Source of the DNA: Candidatus Altimarinota bacterium
GTDB taxonomy: Bacteria; Patescibacteriota; Gracilibacteria; Absconditabacterales; Absconditicoccaceae
Length of the DNA: 64,000 nt
Assembly: GCA_021734475.1 (NCBI GenBank)
Contig: JAIPIU010000001.1
Coordinates: 218,501 to 282,500, forward strand
Reading direction: 5' to 3'
Numbering within the stretch: position 1 is the first letter of the stretch; each line of letters starts with the position of its first letter. The position numbers and the translations under genes are program-made. Below, piece after piece: positions 21,030 to 32,068 of the stretch. The notes beneath the pieces are model-generated. The model searched no databases. It had not been told where the DNA came from and saw nothing but the letters and a program-made list of their open reading frames with translations.

Positions 21030-21986
21030 CTAAATAACTCCAACCACCAACAAACTAACATAAATAATATAAATTACCAACATTATAATTCATTCATACT
21101 TATCTATAACAGACTCTTTTTTTCATATCAAAATAAATAAGAAAAGTAAGAATGTCGCTATTATAGTCATTATAATATCTCTATCCCATCACATTTGAAA
21201 AGGTAGAGGATTGATAGTCGCACTCAAACCCAATATCCAAAATATATTAAAAATATTTGATCAAACTACATTTCATATAGCTATATCAGATTTCTTTTTC
21301 ATAGCAGCTACTACACAAGTAGCAAGTTCTGGTAAAGAGGTTCATACAGCAACTATCGTAAGTCATATCACAGTTTCACTCATACCCAATATTGTTGCTA
21401 TATGTATAGCTCCATCTACTATCCATTTTCATCCCAAAGTCAGTCAAACCAATCATAAAGCTATAAATAGGATCGACTTCCACATAGACATCTTTTTTAC
21501 ATCTACTTCCGGACTTTCTTCGCTTTTAGAAGTACTAAATACATAATACAAAAATATTGCAAAAAATCACAATAATACCAATCAATCTATCCTAGTAATT
21601 CCATTCAATATAGCTCCATCTATCAATACATCATTAGCCACAATACCCAAAATTATTACAGCTAATAAACTAAATGGAATTTCTTTGAAAGTAGTAGTTT
21701 TTTTTACAGACAGAGGATAAACAATCGCTGAAACTCATAAAATCAAAAGTATATTAGATATATTACTTCACAAAATATTTCATATAGCTATTCATGCACT
21801 TCATTTTAAACTAGCCATTATATTTACGACTAATTCCGGTGCTGAAGTACCAAAAGCTACTATTGTCAATCAAATTACCAAATCAGAAACTTTAAATTTC
21901 TTTGCTATACTAGATGCTCATTCTACCAATACGTCAGCTCATTTTATAAGAAAAACAAATCCAATAATAAATAATACATAAACCAT
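21030..21986 (-). CDS. CaCA-family Na+/Ca2+ exchanger-like antiporter (318 aa)
   Basis: About ten membrane helices in two homologous halves, each with the family's alpha repeat: GLTIVAFGTSAPELVVN and later GLTIVAVGTSLPELATC, followed by IAIGNILGSNISNI and IAIGNVVGSNIFNI. A central acidic loop (TSKSEESPEVDVKK) separates the halves. The start was set at the ATG just before the LVEGASSIA helix because the frame is closed further upstream and family members begin there. It moves Ca2+ or another cation against Na+ or H+. Monocistronic. Confidence 0.9.
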
Positions 21987-22134
21987 TCAAATAAAAACAA
22001 AAAATAAAATTCTGATTTTTTTATAATAATATTTTTTCACATTACAATAAATTGTGTTTATTACCAATAAACCAATTCCAAATAAACCAATAACTAGTTC
22101 CCAATTTCCTTGTTTTATAAACCAAAATTATTAT

Positions 22135-22188
22135 ACAGTATTTACACTATTTACAGTATTTACACTATTTACAGTATTTACACTATTT
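22135..22188. repeat. tandem repeat of ACAGTATTTACACTATTT (18 bp, about 3 copies)
   Basis: Three near-perfect head-to-tail units end four bases before the DHH gene's ATG. They are related to the array before dnaE at 6666-6726. Confidence 0.85.
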
Positions 22189-22192
22189 ATAA

Positions 22193-23161
22193 ATGAATAA
22201 GATAAAAAAGCTACTAGAATCTTCAAATAAAATAGCAATATTTGGACATGAAAATATAGATTGAGATTGTATATGAGCTATGCTTTGATTGGGTAAATTA
22301 TTAGAAAAACAATGAAAAAAAATTTGATATTTTACACCATCAGCTCCAAGTAAAATATTTAATTTTCTACCTGATATAAAAAAAATAAAAACAAATTTTG
22401 ATTACAAAAAATACGATTTACTTGTATTTACAGACTTTACTTGATATTCACGTATCCCTAAATTCACAAAAGATCAAGAAAAATATTTCGATCAAAATAA
22501 ACTTTTGATTATAGATCATCATCCAGAAAAAAAAGTAGCAAATCATGCAACAATAAAAAAAGATATCATGTCTATCAGTACTTGTGATATTATTTTTGAA
22601 ATTACATACAAACGACGAAAAAAATATTATGACAAAAACATAGCTACATATTTATATTTAGGATTAACTACAGATTCCTGAAATTTCCGTTTCGATAAGT
22701 GAGATCAGACACCAAGATTATTAAAAAACGCATTAGCTTTGATAAATTTATGAGCAGACAAAAAATCTATAATAGAAAACATCTTTCGCAGCAAAACATT
22801 TGAATCAATAAAATTTATGCAAAAAGTATTAGATAGAATGACTCAAGATTGAAATATTGTATATTCATACTATCAAGATACAGAATTATCTAAATATAAA
22901 CTAGATGAAGAAGAAGCTGTTTATTGACAATTTGTAATGCAAGATATTCAAGGACCAGATATAGTAGTTCTTTTCAAAAAAATGTGAAATTATATCAAAT
23001 GATCTCTTAGATCAAAAAAAACAGATGTTTCCAATATAGCACAAAAACTATGATGATGATGACATCGTAATGCCTCATGATTTAAAGTAGAATTTAAATC
23101 AGATTTCAATAAACAAATTAAAGAAATAATTAAACAAATAAAAATATTAAGTAAAAAATAA
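22193..23161 (+). CDS. DHH-family phosphoesterase, NrnA-like (322 aa)
   Basis: DHH/DHHA1 protein of the nanoRNase/bifunctional oligoribonuclease type. Metal-binding motifs: GHENIDGDCIGA (usually DxDxxG), DFT, IIDHHPE, and LTTDSGNFRF. The DHHA1 end carries the GGGGHRNASGF glycine loop, four of whose glycines are TGA. It would degrade 2-5-mer RNAs or cyclic dinucleotide-derived pApA. In the first motif the usual HxxxDxD-type pattern appears as HENIDGD. Confidence 0.88.
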
Positions 23162-23197
23162 TTTTTGAATCAGCTTTTTATTTTATAATAGGTATAA

Positions 23198-24580
23198 ATG
23201 AAGTGATATAACGTCTCAATCCGCCTGATTAGACCACTTATTCACATCAGTATAATAATATGAATTTTTTATCTTACATACAGAATTCGTCTTGTTACAG
23301 ATCTTATACCATTTGTTCAACTTACAATACCAGCTATAAATTACTATGAAATGATGATTTTTTCAGTCATATCATGATTATGTTTTGCTTTCATATGAAT
23401 ATTCAAAAATCTTTATGAATTACACAAACCCATACAAAAATATTTTCAAACATTCACAACAGTTTGGGGATATCGATTTATAGCTATCACATTTATATCC
23501 TATTTTTGACGAGGATTTATATTTAATTATTGAATTTCAAGATTTATCATAGTAATCACATGATGACTATCGTTTCTTGCTATTTTTATTTTTGATCAAT
23601 TGCGAAATCACATAGAATCACGTAAACACAAAAAATCATGAAACAAAATATTGATAATATGAAGTGATACAATGAATAGTTATGTAGCTATAGAAAAAAT
23701 TAAAAAATGATTTTCATTTCAAACTGAATTTGTATCAATAAATGAAACCCAAGATATAAATCTCACAAATTATTTTATAGTAGTAGCAGCAGGTACATTT
23801 GAAAACACTAAATTACAAGAAATTTTTGAAAAAGTCAGATTTGCAAGTACTAGATTTTATCATATTTGAGAATGATTTTTTCTTGAAGATGTAGTCTATA
23901 CGCCAGAAAATATAGATAATATAATAGCTCTAGAATACAAACATTCCAAACTAGATTGACGATCAATAATCCTTAAAAGAGTTTTTGATATAGTTAGTTC
24001 AATAATTCTAATAATACTCACATCATGGATTATGATAATACTTTCTATCTTAATAAAAATTGAAAGCAGATGACCAATAATATACAAATCCAAAAGAGTT
24101 GGTCAAAAATGAAAACTATTCACATTCCTCAAATTCCGTAGTATGTATACACATCTAAGTGTTTGATATTGATGAGAAAAAGCCGAAAAATTATATCAAG
24201 ATTTAATTAATTCTGATCAAAATATCAGAGAATGAATACTCCCAAAGATCAAAAACGATCCTAGAATAACCAAAATTTGAAGATTCATTAGAAAAACATC
24301 TCTAGATGAATTACCACAATTATTTTGTGTTTTAGTCTGAACAATGTCTTTGGTTTGACCTAGACCACATCTAGAAAACGAAGTAAATAACTATGAATCT
24401 CGACAAAAAAGACTATTTAGTATCAAACCTTGAATCAGCGGATATGCCCAGGTTTTTGGTAGAGCTTTAGATTTCCAAGAAGAATCAAAACTAGATTTAT
24501 ATTATATTCAACATCGATCAATATTTCTTGATATATATATTTTACTAGCAACATTTTGAGTTGTATTCAAAGGCAAATAA
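23198..24580 (+). CDS. polyprenyl glycosylphosphotransferase, WbaP/WcaJ type (460 aa)
   Basis: Four to five N-terminal membrane helices (about 1-145) are followed by a CoA-binding-like middle region, and a C-terminal bacterial sugar transferase domain: KRVFDIVSSIILIIL, KSKRVGQKGKLFTFLKFRSM, RKTSLDELPQLF, SLVGPRPHLENEV, KPGISGYAQV, LDLYYIQHRS. The family transfers a hexose-1-phosphate to undecaprenyl phosphate, the first step of a cell-surface polysaccharide. No other glycan genes are nearby apart from uppS at 53 kb. Confidence 0.92.
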
Positions 24581-24590
24581 ATACTTATTT

Positions 24591-24638
24591 TGTCCTCCTT
24601 TTACAAAGGAGGGGTGGTGCAAAGCACAGGAGGATTTA
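24591..24638. repeat. dispersed 'cctccttttacaaaggagg...ggaggattta' repeat
   Basis: Palindrome CCTCCTTT TAC AAAGGAGG, then GTGGTGCAAAGCACAGGAGGATTTA. Same family as 16329 and 13985. It may act as the 3' end of the transferase gene. Confidence 0.75.
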
Positions 24639-24647
24639 GAATATATA

Positions 24648-24675
24648 AGAAAAGCTCTCTTAAATAAAGAGAGCT
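24648..24675 (-). terminator. terminator of tRNA-Gly
   Basis: Read on the minus strand: AGCTCTCTT TATTT AAGAGAGCT followed by TTTTC, seven bases after the tRNA 3' end. Confidence 0.75.
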
Positions 24676-24681
24676 AATATG

Positions 24682-24753
24682 AGCGCCCAAAAGGACTCGA
24701 ACCTCTGACGACCTCCCCGGAAGGAAATGCTCTACCAACTGAGCTATAGGCGC
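24682..24753 (-). tRNA. tRNA-Gly(UCC), probable
   Basis: A 72-nt cloverleaf: acceptor GCGCCTA/TGGGCGC, D arm GCTC-AGTTGGTA-GAGC, T arm AGAGG-TTCGAGT-CCTTT. Gly identity elements known from bacteria (U73, G1-C72, C2-G71, G3-C70, anticodon C35 C36) all fit. The anticodon stem is weak: with loop CTTCCGG (anticodon TCC) it has a 27-43 mismatch and two G-U pairs. Reading the loop one base later would give CCG (Arg), with more mismatches and the wrong discriminator, so Gly is preferred. This is a GGA/GGG reader, separate from the tRNA-Gly(UCA) that code 25 needs. Confidence 0.65.
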
Positions 24754-24768
24754 AAAATAACAGAATCT

Positions 24769-24797
24769 ATACTATATATTCCACACCTCAAAATCAA
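24769..24797 (-). promoter_or_regulatory. promoter of tRNA-Gly
   Basis: On the minus strand TTGATT and TAGTAT are separated by 17 bases, ending about 15 bases before the tRNA 5' end. Confidence 0.45.
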
Positions 24798-24827
24798 GAC
24801 ATTTTATAAAAATACATCAAAATAATA

Positions 24828-27068
24828 ATGACATTGTGAGAAGATACACAAAAATTACAAAATTATATAAAAAATAATTTAAATATAGAAAATAAATCTG
24901 AAAAAGAAATTTCAGATATTTATCAAAAATCAATAGATTGTATTACAGATCACAATCATCTTTATTACATAGAAAACAATCCAATAGTTTCAGATAAAGA
25001 GTATGATGAACTTTTTGATTATCTAAAAAAAATAGAGGAGTACTTCCCTCATTTAATTTCTTGAAATTCTCCAACTCAAACATTGATTGGCCAAATTGCA
25101 GAATGATTTAGACAAGCTTCACATACTTCAAAATTACTATCTCTTGAAAATACTTATAATTCACAAGATCTAATTGATCGAGACGAAAGAATCAGAAAAA
25201 ATTTAAATAAACCCGTCATTCTGAGCGAAACGAAGAATCCAGTAAATATAGAAGAAAAAAAAATCACCTATTCCATAGAACCTAAATTTGACTGAATCAG
25301 CGTAGAACTTATTTATAAAAATTGAAAACTCCATCAAGCAATCACTCGCTGAGATTGACTAGTTTGAGAAGATATTACAAATAATGTAAAAACTATCAAA
25401 AATATTCCATCCAAACTTTCAGAAAATATCGATATTTCTGTAAGATGAGAAATAATGATGCCAAAATCTGTTTGGAAAAAATTAAATCAAGAAAAAGAAA
25501 CTAATTGAGAGCAAGCTTTTGCCAACACTAGAAACGCAGCAGCTGGAAGTATAAAATTATTAGACTCTTGAGAAGTATCCAAAAGATGATTAGTTTGTTT
25601 CATTTACGATATCTTAGACATAAAAACTTGATGACTTTCGACTTTCGATACGAAAACTTGATGACTTTTGACTAAATTAGGACTACCAACTTTTGATCGA
25701 AAAAAAACAACAGATAATATCCAAAACGTAATAAATATTTGTCTTGATACTGAAACTAAATCATATTTAGATAATCAAGATTGTGATTTTGATTGATTAG
25801 TTATCAAAATAGAGGATAATAAGCAACGTGAGATTATATGAGCCACAGAACATCATCCAAGACGAGCAGTAGCATATAAATTCCCTGCTCAACAAGTTTC
25901 CACTCAAATTTTATCAATAGATTTTCAAATAGGTAGAACATGAATTATCACACCAGTAGCCAATCTATCTCCTACACAACTAAGTTGAGCAACTATATCC
26001 AGGACAACTCTTCACAACTTTGATTTTGTAAACACCAAAGATATCAAAGTAGGGGATTATGTACGACTCCAAAGAAGTGGTGAAGTTATACCATACATAG
26101 TATGAGTAATCAAAGATAAAAGAAACTGATCTGAAACTACAGTCAATCCACCAACAAAATGTCCAATTTGTAATTCCAAAGTTATCAATGAAGATATACA
26201 CTATTATTGTTCAAACAATAATTGTCCTGCACAAATCAAAGCAAAACTAGAACATTTTGTTTCCAAAAATTGTATGGATATATCAGGGATAGGTGACAGT
26301 ATTATTGATATATTAGTAGACCAAAAAATTATATCAAATATAGCTGATTTATTTTTACTTACAAATTCCAATTACCAAATCACATTACAAAAACTGCCAT
26401 GATTTGCTAACAAAAAAGTAAGCGAAATATCAAACCAACTCATACAAGCAAAAGAGAAACCTTTACGAAGACTAGTAAATTGACTATGAATCTGACATGT
26501 TGGAAAAAAGACCGCTATCGTAATCGTTGATAATCTAATTAAGTATTATAGCCTAAAAAATGATGAATTAAGTTCATTGGATAATTTAATAAAACATCTA
26601 ACAGATGGAGACTTTATAAATAATATCTTTTGAATATGAGAAAAAACAGTTGAAACAATAGTTAATTTTTTCAAAGACAAACAAAATATTTTATTATTAA
26701 AACAATTAGAAGAATTCTGATTAAATTTTGATCCTATCAAATACTACAAAGATAAAGAAAATATTTGAATTTTTGAATGATTAACTAATTGATCTTTTTC
26801 TATTACATGATCTTTCCCTATGTCTAGAGATATAATAGTTCAAGAGATGCAAAAAAACTGACGAAGATTTGATGAAAATCCCAAAAAAGATACTGAAATA
26901 ATGCTAATATGAGAGAAACCTTGATTAAAAAAATCCAAAGCTCAAGAATTTGAAACCAAAATTATAGAAGGTCGAGATAAAATAATCAAAGAATTTCCTT
27001 TTCTATCTAATATAGTAATTGAAAAAAAATCAGCTACCAATACTCCTTTTTCTCAAAGTTTATTTTAA
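24828..27068 (+). CDS. ligA: NAD+-dependent DNA ligase (746 aa)
   Basis: Full LigA order: Ia domain ([15 protein letters not shown]), adenylation domain with [13 protein letters not shown] and the active-site KFDG (Lys about 153), OB fold, Cys4 zinc finger (CPICNSKV...[10 protein letters not shown]), HhH region ([23 protein letters not shown]) and a C-terminal BRCT-like domain. Two oddities: residues about 129-139 ([11 protein letters not shown]) are encoded by a dispersed repeat inserted between the Ia and adenylation domains, and at 25621-25680 a 20-bp segment (AAAACTTGATGACTTTCGAC) is tandemly doubled. Both stay in frame. It joins Okazaki fragments. Confidence 0.96.
25212..25240. repeat. 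'gtcattctgagcgaaacgaagaatcc' repeat inside ligA
   Basis: This 26-bp sequence matches a well-known kind of intergenic dispersed repeat found in many genomes. Here it is translated in frame as VILSETKN within LigA, in the linker before the adenylation domain. Confidence 0.8.
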
Positions 27069-27091
27069 AAAAAGCCGCTAATATAGCGGCT
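27066..27091 (-). terminator. terminator of the 120-aa secreted protein gene
   Basis: On the minus strand AGCCGCT-ATATT-AGCGGCT followed by seven T. It overlaps the last codon of ligA, so it may serve both converging transcripts. Confidence 0.8.
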
Positions 27092-27096
27092 GGAGA

Positions 27097-27459
27097 TTAT
27101 AGAAATCTAATTTCTTTTAACTTGTTTTCATGTCCATTGCAAACCCAAACTTCATTATCTTTGACTGCAAACTGACATTTTGAACCATAAATGATAAGAT
27201 ATTTAATTTTCTGATCGCAACAAGCTTCTATAAAAAATTCTTTTACCTTATCATTTTCAAATATCAGTTCAACTTTTTTGGATCCTTGAAACTTAAACGT
27301 ATCCAAATAAATAATTAATCCAGGAGATCCCTGTGCTTCAAAGGCAGCATCAATAGCGTCCAATTCAATAGAAATCGAAATATCATCACTAGATATAAGG
27401 ATTTGAGCACTACCAGTACTTGCATAAATAATAAACAAAATAGCCAACAACTTTTTCAT
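27097..27459 (-). CDS. small secreted hypothetical protein, UGA-free (120 aa)
   Basis: A clear Sec signal peptide (MKKLLAILFIIYASTGSAQ, cleavage after SA) precedes a mature protein of about 100 residues with three Cys or more (EACCDQKIKYL, GSKCQFAV, VWVCNGH) and a beta-rich pattern. All glycines (about six) are GGN, none TGA, unlike most neighbours. No Shine-Dalgarno is visible. Family unknown; the Cys content suggests disulfides outside the cell. Confidence 0.6.
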   Translation of the reverse strand: MKKLLAILFIIYASTGSAQILISSDDISISIELDAIDAAFEAQGSPGLIIYLDTFKFQGSKKVELIFENDKVKEFFIEACCDQKIKYLIIYGSKCQFAVKDNEVWVCNGHENKLKEIRFL

Positions 27460-27629
27460 ATCGAAAATATTTATTTTATTTGAGAAACATTAACATATAT
27501 CTTATAAATATTTAAGATAAAAAGTCAATAGATTTATAATGTGTCTAATATAATAAAAGTAATACATCTACTTGATTTATTTTTATAAAAAACTATATCT
27601 AATTTACAAAAACAAAAAAATCCATAAAT

Positions 27630-28955
27630 ATGAAGAAAAATAAAAAATTATTTGTATTGGATACCAACGTTATCCTATACGATTCATCATGCATTTACAA
27701 TTTCAATGAGCACGATATTGTTATACCTCTATGTGTAATAGAAGAACTCGATTCCTTCAAAAAAGGAAATAATTTAAATTCCTTCCATGCTCGTGAATTT
27801 ATTCGAAAAATAGATGGATTAGATGACAAATTATTTAATGGAGGAGCCTCAATTAGAGAAGGTAATGGAAAAATATCTCTAGCTACAGATGTATCTCTAC
27901 ATGAAACAGTCAAAAAAAGTTTCTCAGTAGATATTATTGATCATAGAATATTATCTATTACTTTAAGACTCACAGAAGAAAGACAAAAATCAAAAGAAGA
28001 AGTAATTTTAGTTAGTAAAGATACAGATCTAAGATTAAAAGCTAAATCTCTTGGTATAAATGCTGAAGATTATCAACACGACCAAGTTGATTTAGCTCAT
28101 CTCTATTCAGGAATATTTGATTTTAGAGAAGTTTCTGACGAAGAAGTTCATAATCTTTATAGCAAACCAGAGAGAGAAATTGAATGGAATCCTTCAAATC
28201 ACGGACTAACTCTTTATCCAAATCAATGTGGTATAATAGGTAGTTCAAACACTAATTCAACTGCACTAGTAATATACAAAGATAATATATTAACTAGAGT
28301 AGAGAAATGGGCTAAAGTTAAAGGACTAAAACCTAGAAATGCCGAACAAACTTTCGCTCTCCATCTACTATTAGATAGAAATATCTCATTAGTAACTCTA
28401 AATGGTATTGCTGGAACAGGCAAAACACTAATGGCCTTAATCGCTGCTATAGATCAGATTAAACATTATTCCCATATCTATGTAGCCAGACCAGTAGTAG
28501 CTTTGGAAAACAAAGATATCGGATTTTTACCAGGTGATATTGATCATAAATTAGGACCATTTATGCAACCTATTTATGATAATCTATCTGTGATAAAAGC
28601 AAAAGATGCAAAATGGAGAGAGACAATTTTAAGATTGGAAAAAGAAAAACAAATTTCCATTGAAGCTTTAAGTTTTATCCGTGGCAGAAGTATTCCAAAC
28701 TCTATTATCATAATAGATGAAGCTCAAAATCTCACTCCACATGAAGTCAAAACAATTATTACTCGTGCTGGAGAGGGTAGTAAAGTTATTTTTACTGGAG
28801 ATATCCATCAGGTAGATACACCATATCTTGATTCCAAATCAAATGGATTATCTTGTCTGATCGAAAAAGCCAAAGGAGCTGCTCATTATGGTCATGTGAC
28901 TATGGTAAAAGGGGAAAGAAGTCCATTATCAGAATGGGCTGCTAATACTTTATAA
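27630..28955 (+). CDS. PIN-PhoH fusion ATPase, YlaK/PhoH2 type, UGA-free (441 aa)
   Basis: Residues 1-150 are a PIN ribonuclease domain (FVLDTNVILYD, EELDSFKKG, LVSKDTDLRLKA with its acidic residues). From about 230 follows the PhoH ATPase: Walker A GIAGTGKT at about 259-266, RPVVALENKDIGFLPGD, Walker B IIIIDEAQN near 363, and FTGDIHQVD. PhoH2-type proteins are ATP-driven RNA helicase/nucleases, often linked to toxin-antitoxin roles. All of about 26 glycines are GGN and none TGA, which is striking in this genome and suggests horizontal gain. No antitoxin gene adjoins. Confidence 0.93.
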   Translation: MKKNKKLFVLDTNVILYDSSCIYNFNEHDIVIPLCVIEELDSFKKGNNLNSFHAREFIRKIDGLDDKLFNGGASIREGNGKISLATDVSLHETVKKSFSVDIIDHRILSITLRLTEERQKSKEEVILVSKDTDLRLKAKSLGINAEDYQHDQVDLAHLYSGIFDFREVSDEEVHNLYSKPEREIEWNPSNHGLTLYPNQCGIIGSSNTNSTALVIYKDNILTRVEKWAKVKGLKPRNAEQTFALHLLLDRNISLVTLNGIAGTGKTLMALIAAIDQIKHYSHIYVARPVVALENKDIGFLPGDIDHKLGPFMQPIYDNLSVIKAKDAKWRETILRLEKEKQISIEALSFIRGRSIPNSIIIIDEAQNLTPHEVKTIITRAGEGSKVIFTGDIHQVDTPYLDSKSNGLSCLIEKAKGAAHYGHVTMVKGERSPLSEWAANTL

Positions 28956-28965
28956 AATATTTATT

Positions 28966-28993
28966 AGGATCGTTTTTTACGGTCCTTTTTTTA
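28966..28993 (+). terminator. rho-independent terminator after phoH-like gene
   Basis: AGGATCG-TTTTTTA-CGGTCCT followed by a T run; its end overlaps the stop codon of the converging pth gene. Confidence 0.75.
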
Positions 28994-29533
28994 TTTTTTT
29001 AGAAAATCTTCTATGATTTTTTCTATATCATCAAATTTTGATTCTATATTTTCTATCTCTTCTTTTTTAAAAGGACTCAAAACATATTCTGCCACATAGT
29101 CTGAATTTTCTGGTCTATCTACTCATATTCTAATTCTAGCAAAATCTCCATTTCAAAGTTTTTCTATTATGTCTTTAAGTCAATTATGTCACGCAGATCA
29201 TCATCATGACTTCAATTTTATAGTTCATACTCACAAATCTATATCATCATGCATCACCAATATATCTTTTGAATCTATTTTATAAAAATTAGAAATCTGA
29301 CTCACAGCTCATCACGAACGATTCATAAATTCCATTGGTTTTACAAAAATTACTTTTTGATCACCAAACATAGTCTGTACTACTTCTCAGCCAAATTTAT
29401 TATCATAAACAAACAAATCGTCTAAATATTTTCAGTCAGCATTTTGTAATTTATCTATCATCAAAAATCATACATTATGTCTAGTGTTTTTATATTGTCA
29501 TCCTGGATTACCAAGTCCAACAATTAACTTCAT
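28991..29533 (-). CDS. pth: peptidyl-tRNA hydrolase (180 aa)
   Basis: Standard Pth: [23 protein letters not shown] with the catalytic His, KPMEFMNRSGGAV, VMHDDIDLGVG, and the C-terminal RIRIGVDRPENSDYVAEYVLSPF. Normal length. It releases peptides from peptidyl-tRNAs that drop off ribosomes. Lies just after infB on the same strand (about 45 bp), fitting a translation-related unit. Confidence 0.95.
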
Positions 29534-29577
29534 TACAAAAAACTAAAAACTAAAAGTTAAGTGCTAATAGCTAAATG

Positions 29578-31914
29578 CTATTTCATTTCAATAATAAAAA
29601 ATTCTAATTTATCTCACATTTCAATTCTCTTGGATATCTTTACTTTTAGACCACATTCTTCTCCTTCTAATATTTCTTTTACTTGATCTTTATTTTTATG
29701 TAAAGAAATTATTTCTCCACTTGTAATTATTTCATCTCACCTAAACAGCCTAAATTTAGCTTTTCAAGTGATTTTTCATTCCAATACTTTTCATCATATA
29801 GTCATTTCTCTTCATTTTGTATAGAATATTCACAAAATTTCCAAAGATCATATTATTACTTCATGTTCTTCTAGTTGTATCATTCATTTAGTCAAATCTG
29901 TCAAATAATCCGTAAGTTCATATATAATATCAAAATTTTTCATTGCTATTTTCATATTATCAGCCTTTTTTTTCAATAATGCATTCATAGATAGATTAAA
30001 TCACAAGAGTAATGATTTAGAAGCTTGAGCTAAAGCCAAATCTGAATCACCAAAATGCCCTATATCAGAATGTACAATTTTTATAACAACTTTTTCTGGT
30101 AATTGAATTCAATTAACAGCTTGTTTCAACGCTTCCAAACTAGACGATCAATCAGATTTTAATATCAGTCTAAGTTCAGATATCTTATCATCAGTAGCTT
30201 GCAATCAAGATAAAAATTCTTGTACAGCTGATTCTGCTGTCTTTTTATTTTCACTATCTTGGATAATTCAAACTTTTTGATTAGCTTCTTTTTCTGTTTT
30301 TACAACCTCTACCATACGACCAGGCTCAGGCATCTCAGTAAATCAAAGAATCTGAATAGGATCTCATCAAACAGCTTTGGATATAGTTTGTCCTTTCCAA
30401 TTTTGCATTCTTTTAATCTTTCAATATGTATTGTATGCTACCAATATATCTCAAACTTTTAAACTACCAGTCAATATTATAACACTAGCAACCACACCTT
30501 GTTTAGGATCTTTATTAGCATCCAAGACAACTCATACTGCACTTCTATTGGGATTGAATTTCAAATCCAACATTTCAGCTTGTAAAACAATATTATCCAA
30601 AAGATCTGGTATTCATTGTCATGTTTTAGAAGATATTCAAACTACAGGTACATCTCATCATCGATCTTCAGGAGTTAATCCATGTTTAGCTATATCAGAT
30701 TTAATTTGTTCAAAATTATTTCATGGTTTATCTATTTTTGTGATAGCTATTATAATAGGTACTCCAGCATCTTTAGCATGATTTATAGATTCAACTGTCT
30801 GAGGCATCACACTATCATCAGCAGCTATTACAATTACAGCAATATTAGTCAATTTTGCTCATCTAGCTCTTAGACTAGTAAACAACTCATGTCATGGAGT
30901 ATCTATAAAAGTTATTTTTTTTCAATTATGTTCTGCTACAGAAGCTCATATAGACTGAGTAATTCAACCTGCTTCTCCTTCAGCAACAATAGTTTTTCTC
31001 AGATAATCCAAAAGAGATGTTTTTCCATGATCTACATGTCCCATTACAGTAACTACAGGAGCTCTTTCCTCCAATGTTTCAGCTCATTTATCCAAATCCA
31101 ATATAGATTGAAGATCTCATGACATAAAACTTTCTACATCTAGATTTATTTCTTTTTTCTTCAAAATTACTCACAAATCAGCAGCTATCAAACTAGCTGT
31201 ATCAAAATCTAATGATGAAGTAACAGATGTCATTATCTTATTTTCAATAAGTTTCTTCAATATTTGTGGTAATGGTACACCAATTTTTTCAGAAAATTCC
31301 TTTACTGTAATTTTTTCATCCACTTCTACTTCCAATTTTTTCACCAAATTAGCTGAAGTAGTTGCAATTTTCTCTTTTTTTTCAACTACAGGCTTCTTTG
31401 GTTCCACTTTATCATCTTTTTTTAGAAATGGCTTATTATATGGTTTATTATATGGTCTATTATAAACTGGCTTTTTACCAGGTTGAAAATTTGGACGGTC
31501 AAAAGGTTTTCTGTCTTCTGTTTTAACCTCTTTTTTTTGAATAAATTCCTCTTTTTTTTGTTCAGAAAAACTTACAAATTCATCATTAGCTACTTCTTTT
31601 TCTTTTATTTCTTCTTCTACCACATCATCAATTTCAAAATCATCATCTTGCACAGGAATAAATCAAAGTCACGATAAAAACCCAGAAGATTTAGCTAATT
31701 CATCTGATTTCAAAACTTTATTATCAGATTTATTTATTGTTTTATTTATCTTAGATTCATTGGTTTTTACAAGAGCTTTTATTTGTTCCAAATTTTTATC
31801 TGATATAGTAACCACCTTTGCAGTCAAAGGTTTTTTCATTACTTTTTCATAAAATTTAGCAAAAATATGCTTCTCAAGTCATAATTCTTCCAACACTTGT
31901 CAAATACGTGGCAT
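29578..31914 (-). CDS. infB: translation initiation factor IF-2 (778 aa)
   Basis: The N-terminal third is a low-complexity Lys/Glu/Pro-rich linker with an internal repeat ([12 protein letters not shown]) ending in an IF2N domain ([19 protein letters not shown]). The G domain follows: G1 [10 protein letters not shown]2 GGITQSIG, G3 DTPGHE, G4 TKID, G5 GISSKTGQGI. Domains II-IV complete the protein ([35 protein letters not shown]). IF-2 places initiator tRNA on the 30S subunit. Most G-domain glycines are TGA. Confidence 0.97.
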
Positions 31915-32007
31915 AAAAAATCAAAAAATACTAAAAAACAGCTGAATCACATATTATCAATATAGATTTCATTTTCAAATCATTTTTCAAAACTACTAGT
32001 CAAAAAT

Positions 32008-32036
32008 TTGACAAAAAAAACAAATTAGATTATAAT
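32008..32036 (+). promoter_or_regulatory. consensus sigma70 promoter for surface protein gene A
   Basis: TTGACA (32008-32013), 17-base spacer, TATAAT (32031-32036); the ATG follows at 32069. It is a perfect consensus, and the same pattern stands before genes C and D. Confidence 0.85.
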
Positions 32037-32068
32037 TTAGCATAGTTTAAATTCTATATATCATAAAA

